From Paenibacillus polymyxa (GTDB lineage: Bacteria > Bacillota > Bacilli > Paenibacillales > Paenibacillaceae), in assembly GCF_001719045.1 (NCBI RefSeq), contig NZ_CP015423.1, forward strand, positions 1,488,001 to 1,552,000: 64,000 bases of DNA. Direction: 5' to 3'. The notes beneath the pieces are model-generated. The model worked only from the letters and a program-made list of their open reading frames with translations, searched no databases and had not been told where the DNA came from. Positions within the stretch are counted from its first letter, which is position 1, and each line of letters begins with the position of its first letter. The position numbers and the translations under genes are program-made. Below are positions 10,858 to 22,900 of the stretch, one piece after another.

Positions 10858-10887
10858 ATTATACAGAAAACTTTCAGCTTATTACAA
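10858..10887 (-). promoter_or_regulatory. Promoter of the glycine riboswitch/symporter transcript
   Basis: On the minus strand, TTGTAA (10887-10882), an 18-nt spacer and TATAAT (10863-10858), about 33 nt before the first aptamer. Confidence 0.7.
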
Positions 10888-11002
10888 GTGAAAAGTTTGT
10901 GAAGCCCTCTGAAATATTATTATTGTGTCTATCGAAAAAGCGGGTACAGCAGATTGCATCCTTAGAATGTCCTCTGCTATACCCGCCCGAGACGATATGG
11001 AA

Positions 11003-12514
<1,512 letters not shown>

Positions 12515-12611
12515 TCAAGTGCTGCAAATATGAATCAATACCTAACGATAACCGTTCTCCTTTGAAATGCATTGACAGATACTTTAAAATAGACGTAATG
12601 CCTTCATAAGC

Positions 12612-12642
12612 ATCCTAATCGTTGTAACGCGTTTCATGTCAA
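12612..12642 (-). promoter_or_regulatory. bglA promoter with a LacI-type operator in the spacer
   Basis: On the minus strand, TTGACA (12642-12637) is followed at once by the palindrome TGAAACGCGTTACA (12636-12623) and then TTAGGA/TAGGAT (12618-12612, spacer 18-19). The core AACGCGTT is perfectly symmetric. It resembles a cre box but the CG is out of register, so I assign it to the adjacent LacI regulator. The same layout recurs at 40432-40460. Confidence 0.65.
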
Positions 12643-12676
12643 GAATTTATTTTTTTCTTATGTGAGGAGAAGCACC

Positions 12677-13648
12677 ATGTCGAATCTTGATCAAATTGCA
12701 AAACTGGCGGGCTTTTCCAAAGCTACGGTATCCAGAGTATTAAATCAGTCCCCCCATGTTAGTCACGAAACAAGAGCTAAAATTTTGAAAATCATGCAGG
12801 AATTAGATTATGTTCCTAATCGAAATGCCATTTCTCTATCCAAGGGTCAGACGCTTCAGATCGGTATCATTACTTCAACTATTAATGAAATTGTTCTCGC
12901 TTTTCTGGACAGCTTTGTGGAAGTAGCGGGCCAATATGAATTTCAAACCATTATTTATACTTCGGGAGAAGACAAAAAGAAAGAGCTTCAAGCCTTTGAG
13001 GATTTAAAAAGAAAAAGAGTCGATGCGCTGGTCATCATTTCCTGCGTGAATGACACTGATTTTTTGAGCACCTATTGCAAATATGGCCCGATCGTGTCGT
13101 GGCAACGAATGGAGCATACCGATATTCGCTCCGTCGCTATGGATCAGTATGAAGGATATATGTTAGCGCTCAAACATTTGATACAAAAAGGCTATACTCG
13201 TATAGCCAATGCTTTTGGCCGTCCGAGCAGTATTAATACCCATAGTAGACAACGAGCCTACGAACAGATCATGAGTGAGCACAATCTGCCCGTGTTGCAA
13301 CACTGGAATCACTCTTCTATTTATAATATCCGTGATGGCGAACAGGTCGTACGGGATCTGTTACAGCATCCGGACGAATTTCCAGAGGCTATTTTATGTG
13401 CTAACGATTATGTAGCAGTGGGCATTCTCTGCGAAGCACGCAGACAACAACTGAACGTACCGGAAGATCTAGCAATTGTTGGATTCGATAACACGGAGCT
13501 GGCGCATACGCTGGGGATTACAACGATTCAAAATCCTATCATGGCTCAAGCACAAAATGCCTTTTTCATGCTTTCCCCTCAGCTGATTGGACGCCAAATG
13601 AAGCTTCATTCGCTAGAGTACAGCCTCATTGAACGTACGACTACATAA
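12677..13648 (+). CDS. LacI-family repressor, likely controlling bglA
   Basis: DNA-binding regulator. ATG 12677 has GAGGAGA upstream; GTG 12662 is inside the SD region and less likely. 323 residues: HTH at 1-25 (DQIAKLAGFSKATVSRVLN), hinge YVPNRNAISLSKGQ, then a periplasmic-binding-like effector domain. It is clearly paralogous to the protein at 39355-40329: both share YGPIV(S/T)WQR, MDQY(E/Q)GY and the ending ERTTT/ERATT. Each stands beside a 6-phospho-beta-glucosidase gene, so a phosphorylated beta-glucoside is the likely inducer (inference). Confidence 0.9.
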   Translation: MSNLDQIAKLAGFSKATVSRVLNQSPHVSHETRAKILKIMQELDYVPNRNAISLSKGQTLQIGIITSTINEIVLAFLDSFVEVAGQYEFQTIIYTSGEDKKKELQAFEDLKRKRVDALVIISCVNDTDFLSTYCKYGPIVSWQRMEHTDIRSVAMDQYEGYMLALKHLIQKGYTRIANAFGRPSSINTHSRQRAYEQIMSEHNLPVLQHWNHSSIYNIRDGEQVVRDLLQHPDEFPEAILCANDYVAVGILCEARRQQLNVPEDLAIVGFDNTELAHTLGITTIQNPIMAQAQNAFFMLSPQLIGRQMKLHSLEYSLIERTTT

Positions 13649-13723
13649 GGTAACGATGTACTTGCAAATTAGGCAAAAGGGCCTTGATATGAAATATTTT
13701 TTGTCGAAAGAGAATAAAATATG

Positions 13724-13751
13724 TTGAAATCGCTTTTTTTTGTGCTACAAT
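13724..13751 (+). promoter_or_regulatory. licT promoter with a weak cre-like site
   Basis: TTGAAA (13724-13729), a 16-nt spacer and TACAAT (13746-13751). TGAAATCGCTTTTT at 13725-13738 matches the cre consensus except at the last two positions, so CcpA control is possible but unproven. Confidence 0.6.
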
Positions 13752-13765
13752 AGCACTATATCGAA

Positions 13766-13852
13766 GGATTGTGACCGGTGATGCGGGCAATGCCTGAGTT
13801 CAATTGAGTGCTATTGCTAACAATAGTATTGAATTGTGCTTAGGCATTTTTT
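13766..13852 (+). promoter_or_regulatory. RAT antiterminator and overlapping terminator in the licT leader
   Basis: GGATTGTGACCGGTGATGCG...GCAATGCC (13766-13794) matches the ribonucleic antiterminator bound by BglG/LicT proteins. Its 3' part is the left arm of a terminator, AATGCCTGAG pairing with CTTAGGCATT and followed by T (to 13852). LicT binding would therefore free transcription of its own gene (autoregulation). Confidence 0.9.
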
Positions 13853-13881
13853 ATTGGTAAAGGATGGGAGGGGGAACTTCA

Positions 13882-14724
13882 ATGATTATTGAGAAGGTGC
13901 TCAATAACAACGTCCTATTGACTAAAAACGATAAAGGCAAAGAGGTCATCGTGATGGGAAGAGGTATTTCCTTCAAAAAGGTGGCTGGTGATCAAGTCGA
14001 TGATGATAAAATAGATAAGATTTTCATGTTAAATGAAAACGAGTTCACGGCCAAACTAACCGAGTTGCTGAACGATATTCCTGTATCTCATCTGGAGGTC
14101 GTGAATGAAATCGTAACCCATGCAACGGAAGTGTTGGATACGGAGTTAAGCGATAATATTTATTTAACGTTGACCGACCATATTCATTTTGCCATACAAC
14201 GGCAAGAAAAAGGACTGGCACTCCAAAACGCGATGCTGTATGAAATTAAACGCTTTTACAAAAAAGAATTTGCAGTTGGGCTGGATGCTCTCCAAAAAAT
14301 TGAAAATACGCTCGGAGTAAAATTAGGCGAAGATGAAGCGGGATTTATTGCATTGCATATGGTGAATGCACGGATCGACGGTAACGAAATGAAGTCCACA
14401 CTGAAAATGACTGAGATTGTCCAACATATCTTGAACATTATTACGTATCATTACGGAATTGTGCTGGATGAGTCTTCTTTTAGCTACTCGAGATTTTTGA
14501 CACATTTGCAATATTTTGCGATGCGAGTGATTCGCAAAGAAGTCATTCACAGTGGTGAAGAATTTTTGTACAACCAGGTAAAGCAGACGTATACCGAAGC
14601 TTTTGCTTGTGCTCAAAAGATCAATGAGTATCTGGAAAAAACATACGATCAATATTTAAGCAAGGATGAATACGTATATCTAACTATCCATATTCATCGC
14701 GTAACTGAACGTAATAACATATAA
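13882..14724 (+). CDS. licT: BglG/LicT-family transcriptional antiterminator
   Basis: RNA-binding antiterminator controlled by the PTS. ATG 13882 follows GGGAGGGGG. 280 residues: CAT RNA-binding domain (1-55, MIIEKVLNNNVLL and GRGISFKK), PRD1 (about 60-170) and PRD2 (about 172-280). The regulatory histidines are all present: His100 and His159 in PRD1, His208 and His270 in PRD2, matching Bacillus LicT positions to within one residue. It should be inhibited by BglP-dependent phosphorylation and activated through HPr. RAT sites lie before its own gene and before bglP. Confidence 0.95.
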   Translation: MIIEKVLNNNVLLTKNDKGKEVIVMGRGISFKKVAGDQVDDDKIDKIFMLNENEFTAKLTELLNDIPVSHLEVVNEIVTHATEVLDTELSDNIYLTLTDHIHFAIQRQEKGLALQNAMLYEIKRFYKKEFAVGLDALQKIENTLGVKLGEDEAGFIALHMVNARIDGNEMKSTLKMTEIVQHILNIITYHYGIVLDESSFSYSRFLTHLQYFAMRVIRKEVIHSGEEFLYNQVKQTYTEAFACAQKINEYLEKTYDQYLSKDEYVYLTIHIHRVTERNNI

Positions 14725-14754
14725 GACTAACAATTTCATACTTTCATCGTTCAT

Positions 14755-14855
14755 GGATTGTGACTGGTAAGGCAGGCAAAACCTAAACTGATGGTGAAAT
14801 CGACGTTCCCTTATAGGAGAGAGTGCGTAGTTTTCACCACGAGTTTAGGTTTTTC
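14755..14855 (+). promoter_or_regulatory. RAT antiterminator and terminator in the bglP leader
   Basis: GGATTGTGACTGGTAAGGCAGGCAAAACC in two halves (14755-14783) is a canonical RAT. The end of it, AAACCTAAACT, pairs with AGTTTAGGTTT (to about 14852) to form a T-tailed terminator with a second paired part GGTGAAA/TTTTCACC. It separates licT from bglP, so permease expression needs active LicT. Confidence 0.92.
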
Positions 14856-14944
14856 TTGTTTACAAGTTTAAAAAGATGCACGCCGGCGTATCTTAGCAAC
14901 AGCTGTAAACAGTAAATCCTATCAGTAGCAAGAATAACCCATAA

Positions 14945-16813
<1,869 letters not shown>

Positions 16814-16831
16814 CGTTTTAACTATCAGACT

Positions 16832-16868
16832 AAAGAAGCTTTCCCAACAATGGAAAGCTTCTTTTTTT
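16832..16868 (+). terminator. Intrinsic terminator after bglP
   Basis: AAAGAAGCTTTCC, a 7-nt loop, GGAAAGCTTCTTT and further T. Confidence 0.92.
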
Positions 16869-16951
16869 ATACATAATGAGACAAGTGTTACAGCTAGAAA
16901 TGGAAATATCATTTACTGTAAGTGTAAGATTGTAAAAAAAGGAGGATTTCT

Positions 16952-17467
16952 GTGAAAAAAGGATATATCGCCGGGTTAAGTGTCATTGTATTACTTATCA
17001 TTGGTATCGCTATTTCAGCTGTAGCTAAATTTCAAGACCTAGAGCAGGTTGTTCAACAAAAAGACAAAGAAATCCAAGCGAGCAAAAGCAATTACCCGGA
17101 AATATATGACCACTTGAATGCGGTTACATTCGAAAATTTTAAGAGTTTAATTCAACAGGATCGAAGTGTACTTGTCTATGTCGGCAGACCCAGTTGTGGC
17201 GACTGCAACCGGTTTGAGCCTAACTTTAACAAGATGATTGAGCAGTATAATCTAGGCTCTAAAATTACTTTTTTGAACGTACACAAAATCCATAAGGACA
17301 AGTCCCAATGGAATAAATTCAAAGAGGATTACAACATAAAATACACCCCCACCATTGCAGAATTCAGAAACGGCAAACTGGTTGATAAAATAGAATGGAC
17401 ACCTAAAAGAGACCTCAGTACGGACGCCGTAAAAGAGTGGCTGACTTCCAAGAAAATTATTTTATAA
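16952..17467 (+). CDS. Membrane-anchored thioredoxin-like protein
   Basis: GTG start at 16952 after an ideal AAAAGGAGG. 171 residues: an N-terminal membrane anchor (about 5-27), a short Gln/Lys-rich stretch that could coil (32-48), then a thioredoxin fold with redox motif CGDC in GRPSCGDCNRF and the cis-Pro loop YTPTIAEFRNG. It resembles the thioredoxin-like proteins annotated as bacteriocin transport accessory proteins, but there is no bacteriocin gene nearby and I claim only an extracytoplasmic thiol-disulfide role. Monocistronic with its own terminator. Confidence 0.8.
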   Translation: MKKGYIAGLSVIVLLIIGIAISAVAKFQDLEQVVQQKDKEIQASKSNYPEIYDHLNAVTFENFKSLIQQDRSVLVYVGRPSCGDCNRFEPNFNKMIEQYNLGSKITFLNVHKIHKDKSQWNKFKEDYNIKYTPTIAEFRNGKLVDKIEWTPKRDLSTDAVKEWLTSKKIIL

Positions 17468-17514
17468 GTCTCTTTTCTATTCATTTCATTACAAACACAA
17501 AGAACTGTTTATGC

Positions 17515-17556
17515 AAAAAAAGGTATTCATGTCTATAATGCATGAATACCTTTTCT
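17515..17556 (+). terminator. Intrinsic terminator after the thioredoxin-like gene
   Basis: AAAAGGTATTCATG, a 9-nt loop, CATGAATACCTTTTCTT. A-rich on the left and T-rich on the right, so it could also act on the minus strand for manC. Confidence 0.9.
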
Positions 17557-17664
17557 TAGGAATGCACAGGTCATCTAAGCTCTAATAAAAAATAGTTCCT
17601 CCTACTCTTTACTGCCTTCTGATAAACCTCGTTCGTATCTATCAGTCCCTATAATGGTAGGCAC

Positions 17665-19029
17665 TTATAGAGTATGGTCGTCAATCGAATCAGGCAATTC
17701 ATATCGGATAATATCTGTTTCGGATACGATATGTCCGATTTGTGACTCAATGAATTCTAAATCTCCCTCTACTGCCCCTATAAAATGCTTTGTACCGGGT
17801 TCTACGACAATAATCTCACCTGGGCTGACTATCTGTGTCACGCCATTGATAGAGACACTTCCGGTTCCAGAAACTATGGTCCATACTTCTTTACGGTACT
17901 GGTGCTCATGATAGCTGATAAATCTTCCGTTCGATATGACCACGCGTTTGGTCACTGTCTGCAATCCACTTGACGCCTGCTGATGGGATAATACAGTTTG
18001 CTTTCCCCAGAAGCGCTCCTCAAAACGCGGGCCGATTTCAATTTCCGCCACCATATCCTTAATTCCTGTTGACGACTGTCGATCCGTAACCAGCACGCCA
18101 TCTGGACCAGCAACGACAATAATGTCCGGGACATTCCAGATGCTAACCGGAATCTCCAGTTCATTGATGATATGCGAGTCATGTGAAGCTTCTGAAATAT
18201 ATCCCGGGCCACTTAGCTTCGAACTTACTTCCCGCACCAACGAATCCCATGTGCCCAAGTCTCTCCACTCTCCATGATATGGAAGCACGGAGAGCTTATG
18301 AGTATGCTCTACTACCGCAATATCGAAGCTAGTTTTAGGCAAGTCTGCATAATTTGTCGAAAGAGAATTGTAGTCGGCTGGTAAACCCATTTGCTCCAGA
18401 ATATCCAACAAAAAGCCCAGTCTAAAAGCAAACACCCCGCAATTCCATAAGGCCCCTTCGCGGATCAACGCTTCTGAACGGATCAGATCCGGCTTTTCTA
18501 CAAATGAACTAACTCTATAATATGGCTGGTCAAGTGAAGAAGAGGCTGAAGGCACAATATATCCGTATTTATCAGAAGGCTCCGTTGGCGCAGCCCCCAT
18601 TAATGCGATATGGCTTCCTGATTGCTCTAATATTGAAGGAAGCCTGCGCAGATGTTCAAAAAATTCATCCCCCGCATACCCGTCCACAGGCATGACCCCT
18701 ACGATCTCGTCGCGTGATGCACCTGCAACGTCATGCAAGTAGGCTGTAGCCAGGGAAATGGCCGGGAAGGTATCCCGCTGAGTAGGCTCCTCAATGACTA
18801 CAGCACCTCCGCCAATTTGCCCCCGGATCAGCTCGGCCTGAGTTCCACTCGTCGAAAAATAGGCCTCATCTACCAAATTCGCCTCATCTAATTGCCTCCA
18901 TATTCGTTGCAGCATACTTTCGGGCCGTTCGTCGTGACGTAGTATCGAAAGAAACTGCTTGGGACGGTTCACATTGGATAAGGGCCACAGACGTTTACCC
19001 GAACCTCCAGATAATAAAATCATTCGCAA
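17665..19029 (-). CDS. manC: Mannose-1-phosphate guanylyltransferase (with C-terminal cupin)
   Basis: Makes GDP-mannose for polysaccharide synthesis. 454 residues: nucleotidyltransferase domain (1 to about 280; signature SGGSGKRLWPLS and SFVEKP) and a cupin of the type II phosphomannose isomerase class (about 350-445; YHEHQYRKEVWTIVSG). TTG at 19029 lies 8 nt after AGAAGG; the ATG two codons later (19023) is 14 nt away, so I favour TTG, though this is a close call. It opens the polysaccharide region and is divergent from a response regulator. Confidence 0.9.
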   Translation of the reverse strand: MRMILLSGGSGKRLWPLSNVNRPKQFLSILRHDERPESMLQRIWRQLDEANLVDEAYFSTSGTQAELIRGQIGGGAVVIEEPTQRDTFPAISLATAYLHDVAGASRDEIVGVMPVDGYAGDEFFEHLRRLPSILEQSGSHIALMGAAPTEPSDKYGYIVPSASSSLDQPYYRVSSFVEKPDLIRSEALIREGALWNCGVFAFRLGFLLDILEQMGLPADYNSLSTNYADLPKTSFDIAVVEHTHKLSVLPYHGEWRDLGTWDSLVREVSSKLSGPGYISEASHDSHIINELEIPVSIWNVPDIIVVAGPDGVLVTDRQSSTGIKDMVAEIEIGPRFEERFWGKQTVLSHQQASSGLQTVTKRVVISNGRFISYHEHQYRKEVWTIVSGTGSVSINGVTQIVSPGEIIVVEPGTKHFIGAVEGDLEFIESQIGHIVSETDIIRYELPDSIDDHTL

Positions 19030-19101
19030 AGATGCAACCTTCTTCCTGTAAATTAATACTTTCTTACATTATAGGACTGTTCAATTTTCGCATTTCTGCC
19101 G

Positions 19102-19119
19102 AATACATAAGTATGTATT
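19102..19119. repeat. Inverted repeat in the manC / response-regulator intergenic region
   Basis: AATACATA AG TATGTATT, 8-bp perfect arms, between the two divergent starts. Candidate operator; no protein can be assigned. Confidence 0.5.
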
Positions 19120-19182
19120 ATCGTGGCAAATACATGATTATGCAATGCTATTGTATCTTTGTCTGTACAGGAGATGTCAGTC

Positions 19183-19878
19183 ATGCCCATAAAAATACTC
19201 GTCATTGAAGATCAAAAAAGTTTGGCAGATATGATTGCTCTTCATCTTCAGGAGGAAGGCTATCATACCGAGCTTATTTATGACTCTAAACTTGCAATTC
19301 CTACACTTATGCGTTTTAAGCCGGATATTATTGTGACCGCTCTGATGTTTTCCGGTAAAGTCGAATGTGCGCTGATCAGCCAAATCCGTCAATTTACCAC
19401 AGTCCCTATGCTGGTCATCTCTAATAACAACGTGCTGAATATAAGAATAAAGGCTCTGGATGACGGAGCAGATGACTTCTTATGCAAGCCGTTCAGTCTG
19501 ATAGAGTTAAATGCCCGCATCAAAGCCCTGCTGCGCCGCTGCGGCCGCAACATGCTCACTGAATCGCAAACGGTAACTCAAAAGATTAAAAAAGTAAGGG
19601 TTTGGGTGAATGATTACCGTCATTGTCTGTTAGTCGATGACCAAGAAATAGAAGTTACTCAAATCGAATTTTCTATTATAAAAGAGATGTCCTGCTATCC
19701 AGGTAAAGTCTTTACCCGCAGTGAGCTGATGGATCGGATCAAAGGCGGAGATGGCGCTTATCTGGATCGCACTATCGATGTACATATTTCCAGCCTCCGC
19801 AAAAAAATAGAACGTGACCCTAAAAATCCTCAGCACATCCGTACTGTATGGGGCAGAGGCTACAAATATGAGATGTAG
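19183..19878 (+). CDS. OmpR/PhoB-type response regulator lacking the phosphoacceptor Asp
   Basis: ATG 19183 (MPIKILVIEDQ) follows AGGAG by 9 nt. 231 residues: receiver domain (1-118) and winged-helix DNA-binding domain (about 130-231; LDRTIDVHISSLRKKIERDP, TVWGRGYKYE). The acidic pair E9-D10 and the conserved Lys in CKPFS are kept, but the site normally phosphorylated reads IIVTALMFSG, with Ala53 where Asp is expected. It would therefore act without classical phosphorylation. No kinase is adjacent on the same strand. Divergent from manC across a palindrome-bearing gap, so control of polysaccharide genes is a reasonable guess. Confidence 0.88.
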   Translation: MPIKILVIEDQKSLADMIALHLQEEGYHTELIYDSKLAIPTLMRFKPDIIVTALMFSGKVECALISQIRQFTTVPMLVISNNNVLNIRIKALDDGADDFLCKPFSLIELNARIKALLRRCGRNMLTESQTVTQKIKKVRVWVNDYRHCLLVDDQEIEVTQIEFSIIKEMSCYPGKVFTRSELMDRIKGGDGAYLDRTIDVHISSLRKKIERDPKNPQHIRTVWGRGYKYEM

Positions 19879-19920
19879 CTGTATCATGGCTACCCATTTC
19901 CCCACAGAGCAGCTTGCTTT

Positions 19921-22900
19921 TTATGGAAGTTTTCGCTTCTTCCACCGCCGATAAGGAAGAAAACAAGCTGCCCCACCCAGTATCCCTATGAGGAACAGCA
20001 CCCAGCCGAAACGGTAGGCGGAAGCCAGAATAACGACGACCTTCCCGTTTCCGTTACCATCGGTGATGAATCCGGTAGTCACTCCATTGACGGACAGACG
20101 GGCTCGCTGATTTTCGCTACCCAGCCTGAACTCCCACAGTGGATTGGGTGATTCGGTCTCCCGGATCAGCACCTGTTGATGCGTTGGATTATATAGCGTA
20201 AAACTGCGTTCCATGGAATTTTCACGAGTAGCCTGAATGCTTTCCGAAGCATGGGGAGCCATAAAAAAGGTATCCATATCCGTTCCCTCAAACAACGTAA
20301 ATTGATCCACAGTGATCATCGCTTGATAAGGGATGATGGAATATTGCTTCATCTGAAATAAGCCTGACTGCTTCTTGTGCGCATGCGCTAAAATCTGAAA
20401 CTGCATCATGGCGGTTCCTGCCGGAGCCTTCACAATTTGATCATAATGATTCCATTGTTCCTTATCTCTTTCCTCCACCTCATCAATATAGGAGGTTTGG
20501 AGAACCTGTGACGCTTTATTCAAAAAAATGACCTTCATATGCCGACTTCCAATTTGTTCTGATCGCGCATCCAACTGCACGGCATACTCTTGCAGCGGCT
20601 CTGCCTTCATTTTCTTGGACGCATAAATATTCCAGTCACAGGAATAGCTAGGTGCGTAACGAATAGACAGTTCTTTGTCCTTGATTGACATATTCGTCTG
20701 ACCAGGTCGAATATCCGCCACACATCCGACATCCGTCGTGCTCAATGATTCCTTCGTATCCTCCCCAGGCATCACCGTCACTTCCTGCCCGCCCATTCGA
20801 TGAATATCTCCAAAACTACTTAATGACGGTACTTGGCTGTCCAGCACAAGGGTTAAGTGATACTTTCCCTTGGTTAGGAACAGATTTTTGAATTCCACTC
20901 GACCATAGTCATTCAGCAGACCGGGAATTTGTATGATTTTCTTGGCAAAACCATCCTGATTGGGCACCGTTTCAATAACCTGTGTTTCGGATAAAGAGGT
21001 AGCGGGTAACCGCTTATACGACTCCCCCGTATGAATCGTTCTGGTCAACACCTCTCCAGTCTCTTCATTCGTCCACTTCATCGTTAATGACCCCTGGTAC
21101 CCGGCGGGGAGATTAGCCAAAATAGCTGTGGCATAGGTTCCCGTTTTGGCGACTTCCACATCCCTGCTTAACGCCCCCTTCTGATAGCTGATTCCCCGCC
21201 CCATACTAAGTCTTGGTGAAGCACGCTCCGTCTGCACATTTCCTTCGGCGTTAAAATCGTTCTCTGCCTCCAAGGTGAAAAAGAGCTTGCCCCGCTTTAA
21301 TGCCTGCTCCACGGGAAAAGATAGCTGATCTAGCTGATCCACAGGCACAATCGCAAATTGATTGACCGCATTAAAGCCTTGCAGGTTATTAACCGTGACC
21401 GGGGTATCTCCTTTGGGAAAGGCATGCACTCCCAGATCGACCCATTGGAATTGGTTTAAACCATCATCCTGAGTTTTGATATTAACCACTTTGTCGGGCA
21501 GTGTGACTTGCAATTTCCCGCCTGCCTTATTCATAAACACTCTAGCATATACATGCGAGGTTTGAGGCTGATCCAGTTTTTTGTGCATCGTAAACGTGTT
21601 AGGCTTGCTGTATTGCCCCAAATCACGCAGCTGGATATCATGAATCCACCAGTAATTTTTTTGCTGTGGACGCTGTAAGGTTAACAAATCCATTCGCATC
21701 CAATAGCTGCCTGGCGGCGAAACGTATTCCCCGTAAAATTTCACACTGTCAAAATTATATCCCTCCGAGGGCGCCACAACATAGCTAACCCCCAGCTCAC
21801 GCATTTGCTTATCGTAAAATCTCATTTTTACATGCATTTTGTTCGTCCCGCGGCCAGAAACAGTAATTTGGAACTGATACGGATTATTTTCCTTGGCTTC
21901 CAGCAAACCCGATCTAGCGACCTGCCATATATTACTCGGGTCTCCCTTCATAATTTCGCCGTGCAGAGTGGGCACATCATTCAATTCCTCACGGGGATTA
22001 GCCTGCACACTGAACAACTGCGGATTATCCGGCTTGAAGAAGGTTTCTGTTCGCAACATGGAATCAAAGTCCACGACCGTCTTCCCAGCGATGCTGCTCA
22101 TCTGATACGGGGCCACATCCAGCTTCTTACTGGCAAAGGTAACCGCAATCCCTGCATCCATTTCCATATCGAACGGAAAGTTCCGTATATTTTGGGAGGA
22201 TAAATACCATAACCAATCGTTGGTCGAGGCAAAGGTTTTGGACCATTTTAAAAAGGCATTACCATCCTCAATGGCATCAAAAGGCCGTAAGTAATCCTCT
22301 GCTGGAAGCTGTGACAACAGCAAGTCATTAAAGGACGCCGCTTCCACATAATCCCCTTTGTTAATCGTCTGGATGGTTTTTAGCTCAGGCCTTAACGCAC
22401 TGAACAGCACTCCAAAGCGGTTAAAATCAAAACCAGGCAGATGACTGTAGCTCTCCAGTCGGCTAAAACCGTAAGGTGTTACAATTTTACTCGCAAGGAT
22501 GTTCATATAGGGCGGTGTCTGATCGAGATTGAATATGGAAAATAACCCGTTTTGGTACGTACGTTTCAACCCGGTCTGACCTTCCAGCTGAGACAGGTGG
22601 AAATCCTGCCGCTTCTCCTGGCCCACATATTCATCATGGTAGACCAACTGGTTGACCCCAAAGGTAGAGAACAGCCAGCCTAACCGGGAGCTTAATCCGT
22701 TGTCCATAACATACTGCAGAAAATTCATATAGTATGTAATGCCGGGATCATTCCCCTCATGATGAAAGATCGTATTTTTAGGAGAAGAGTATACCTGAAA
22801 GTCTCCGGTTGCCTTCTCGTTTGCGGTCTTCCCTTTATTCCATTTGGGTGTGGCTACTCCGTTATAGCTCTGAATCATATTGTCAGCAATCGGAAAGTAT

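Noticed and set aside
12623..12636. cre box in the bglA promoter
   Set aside because: TGAAACGCGTTACA has CG one position out of register with the cre consensus and mirrors the GH4 operator, so it is assigned to the LacI paralogues.
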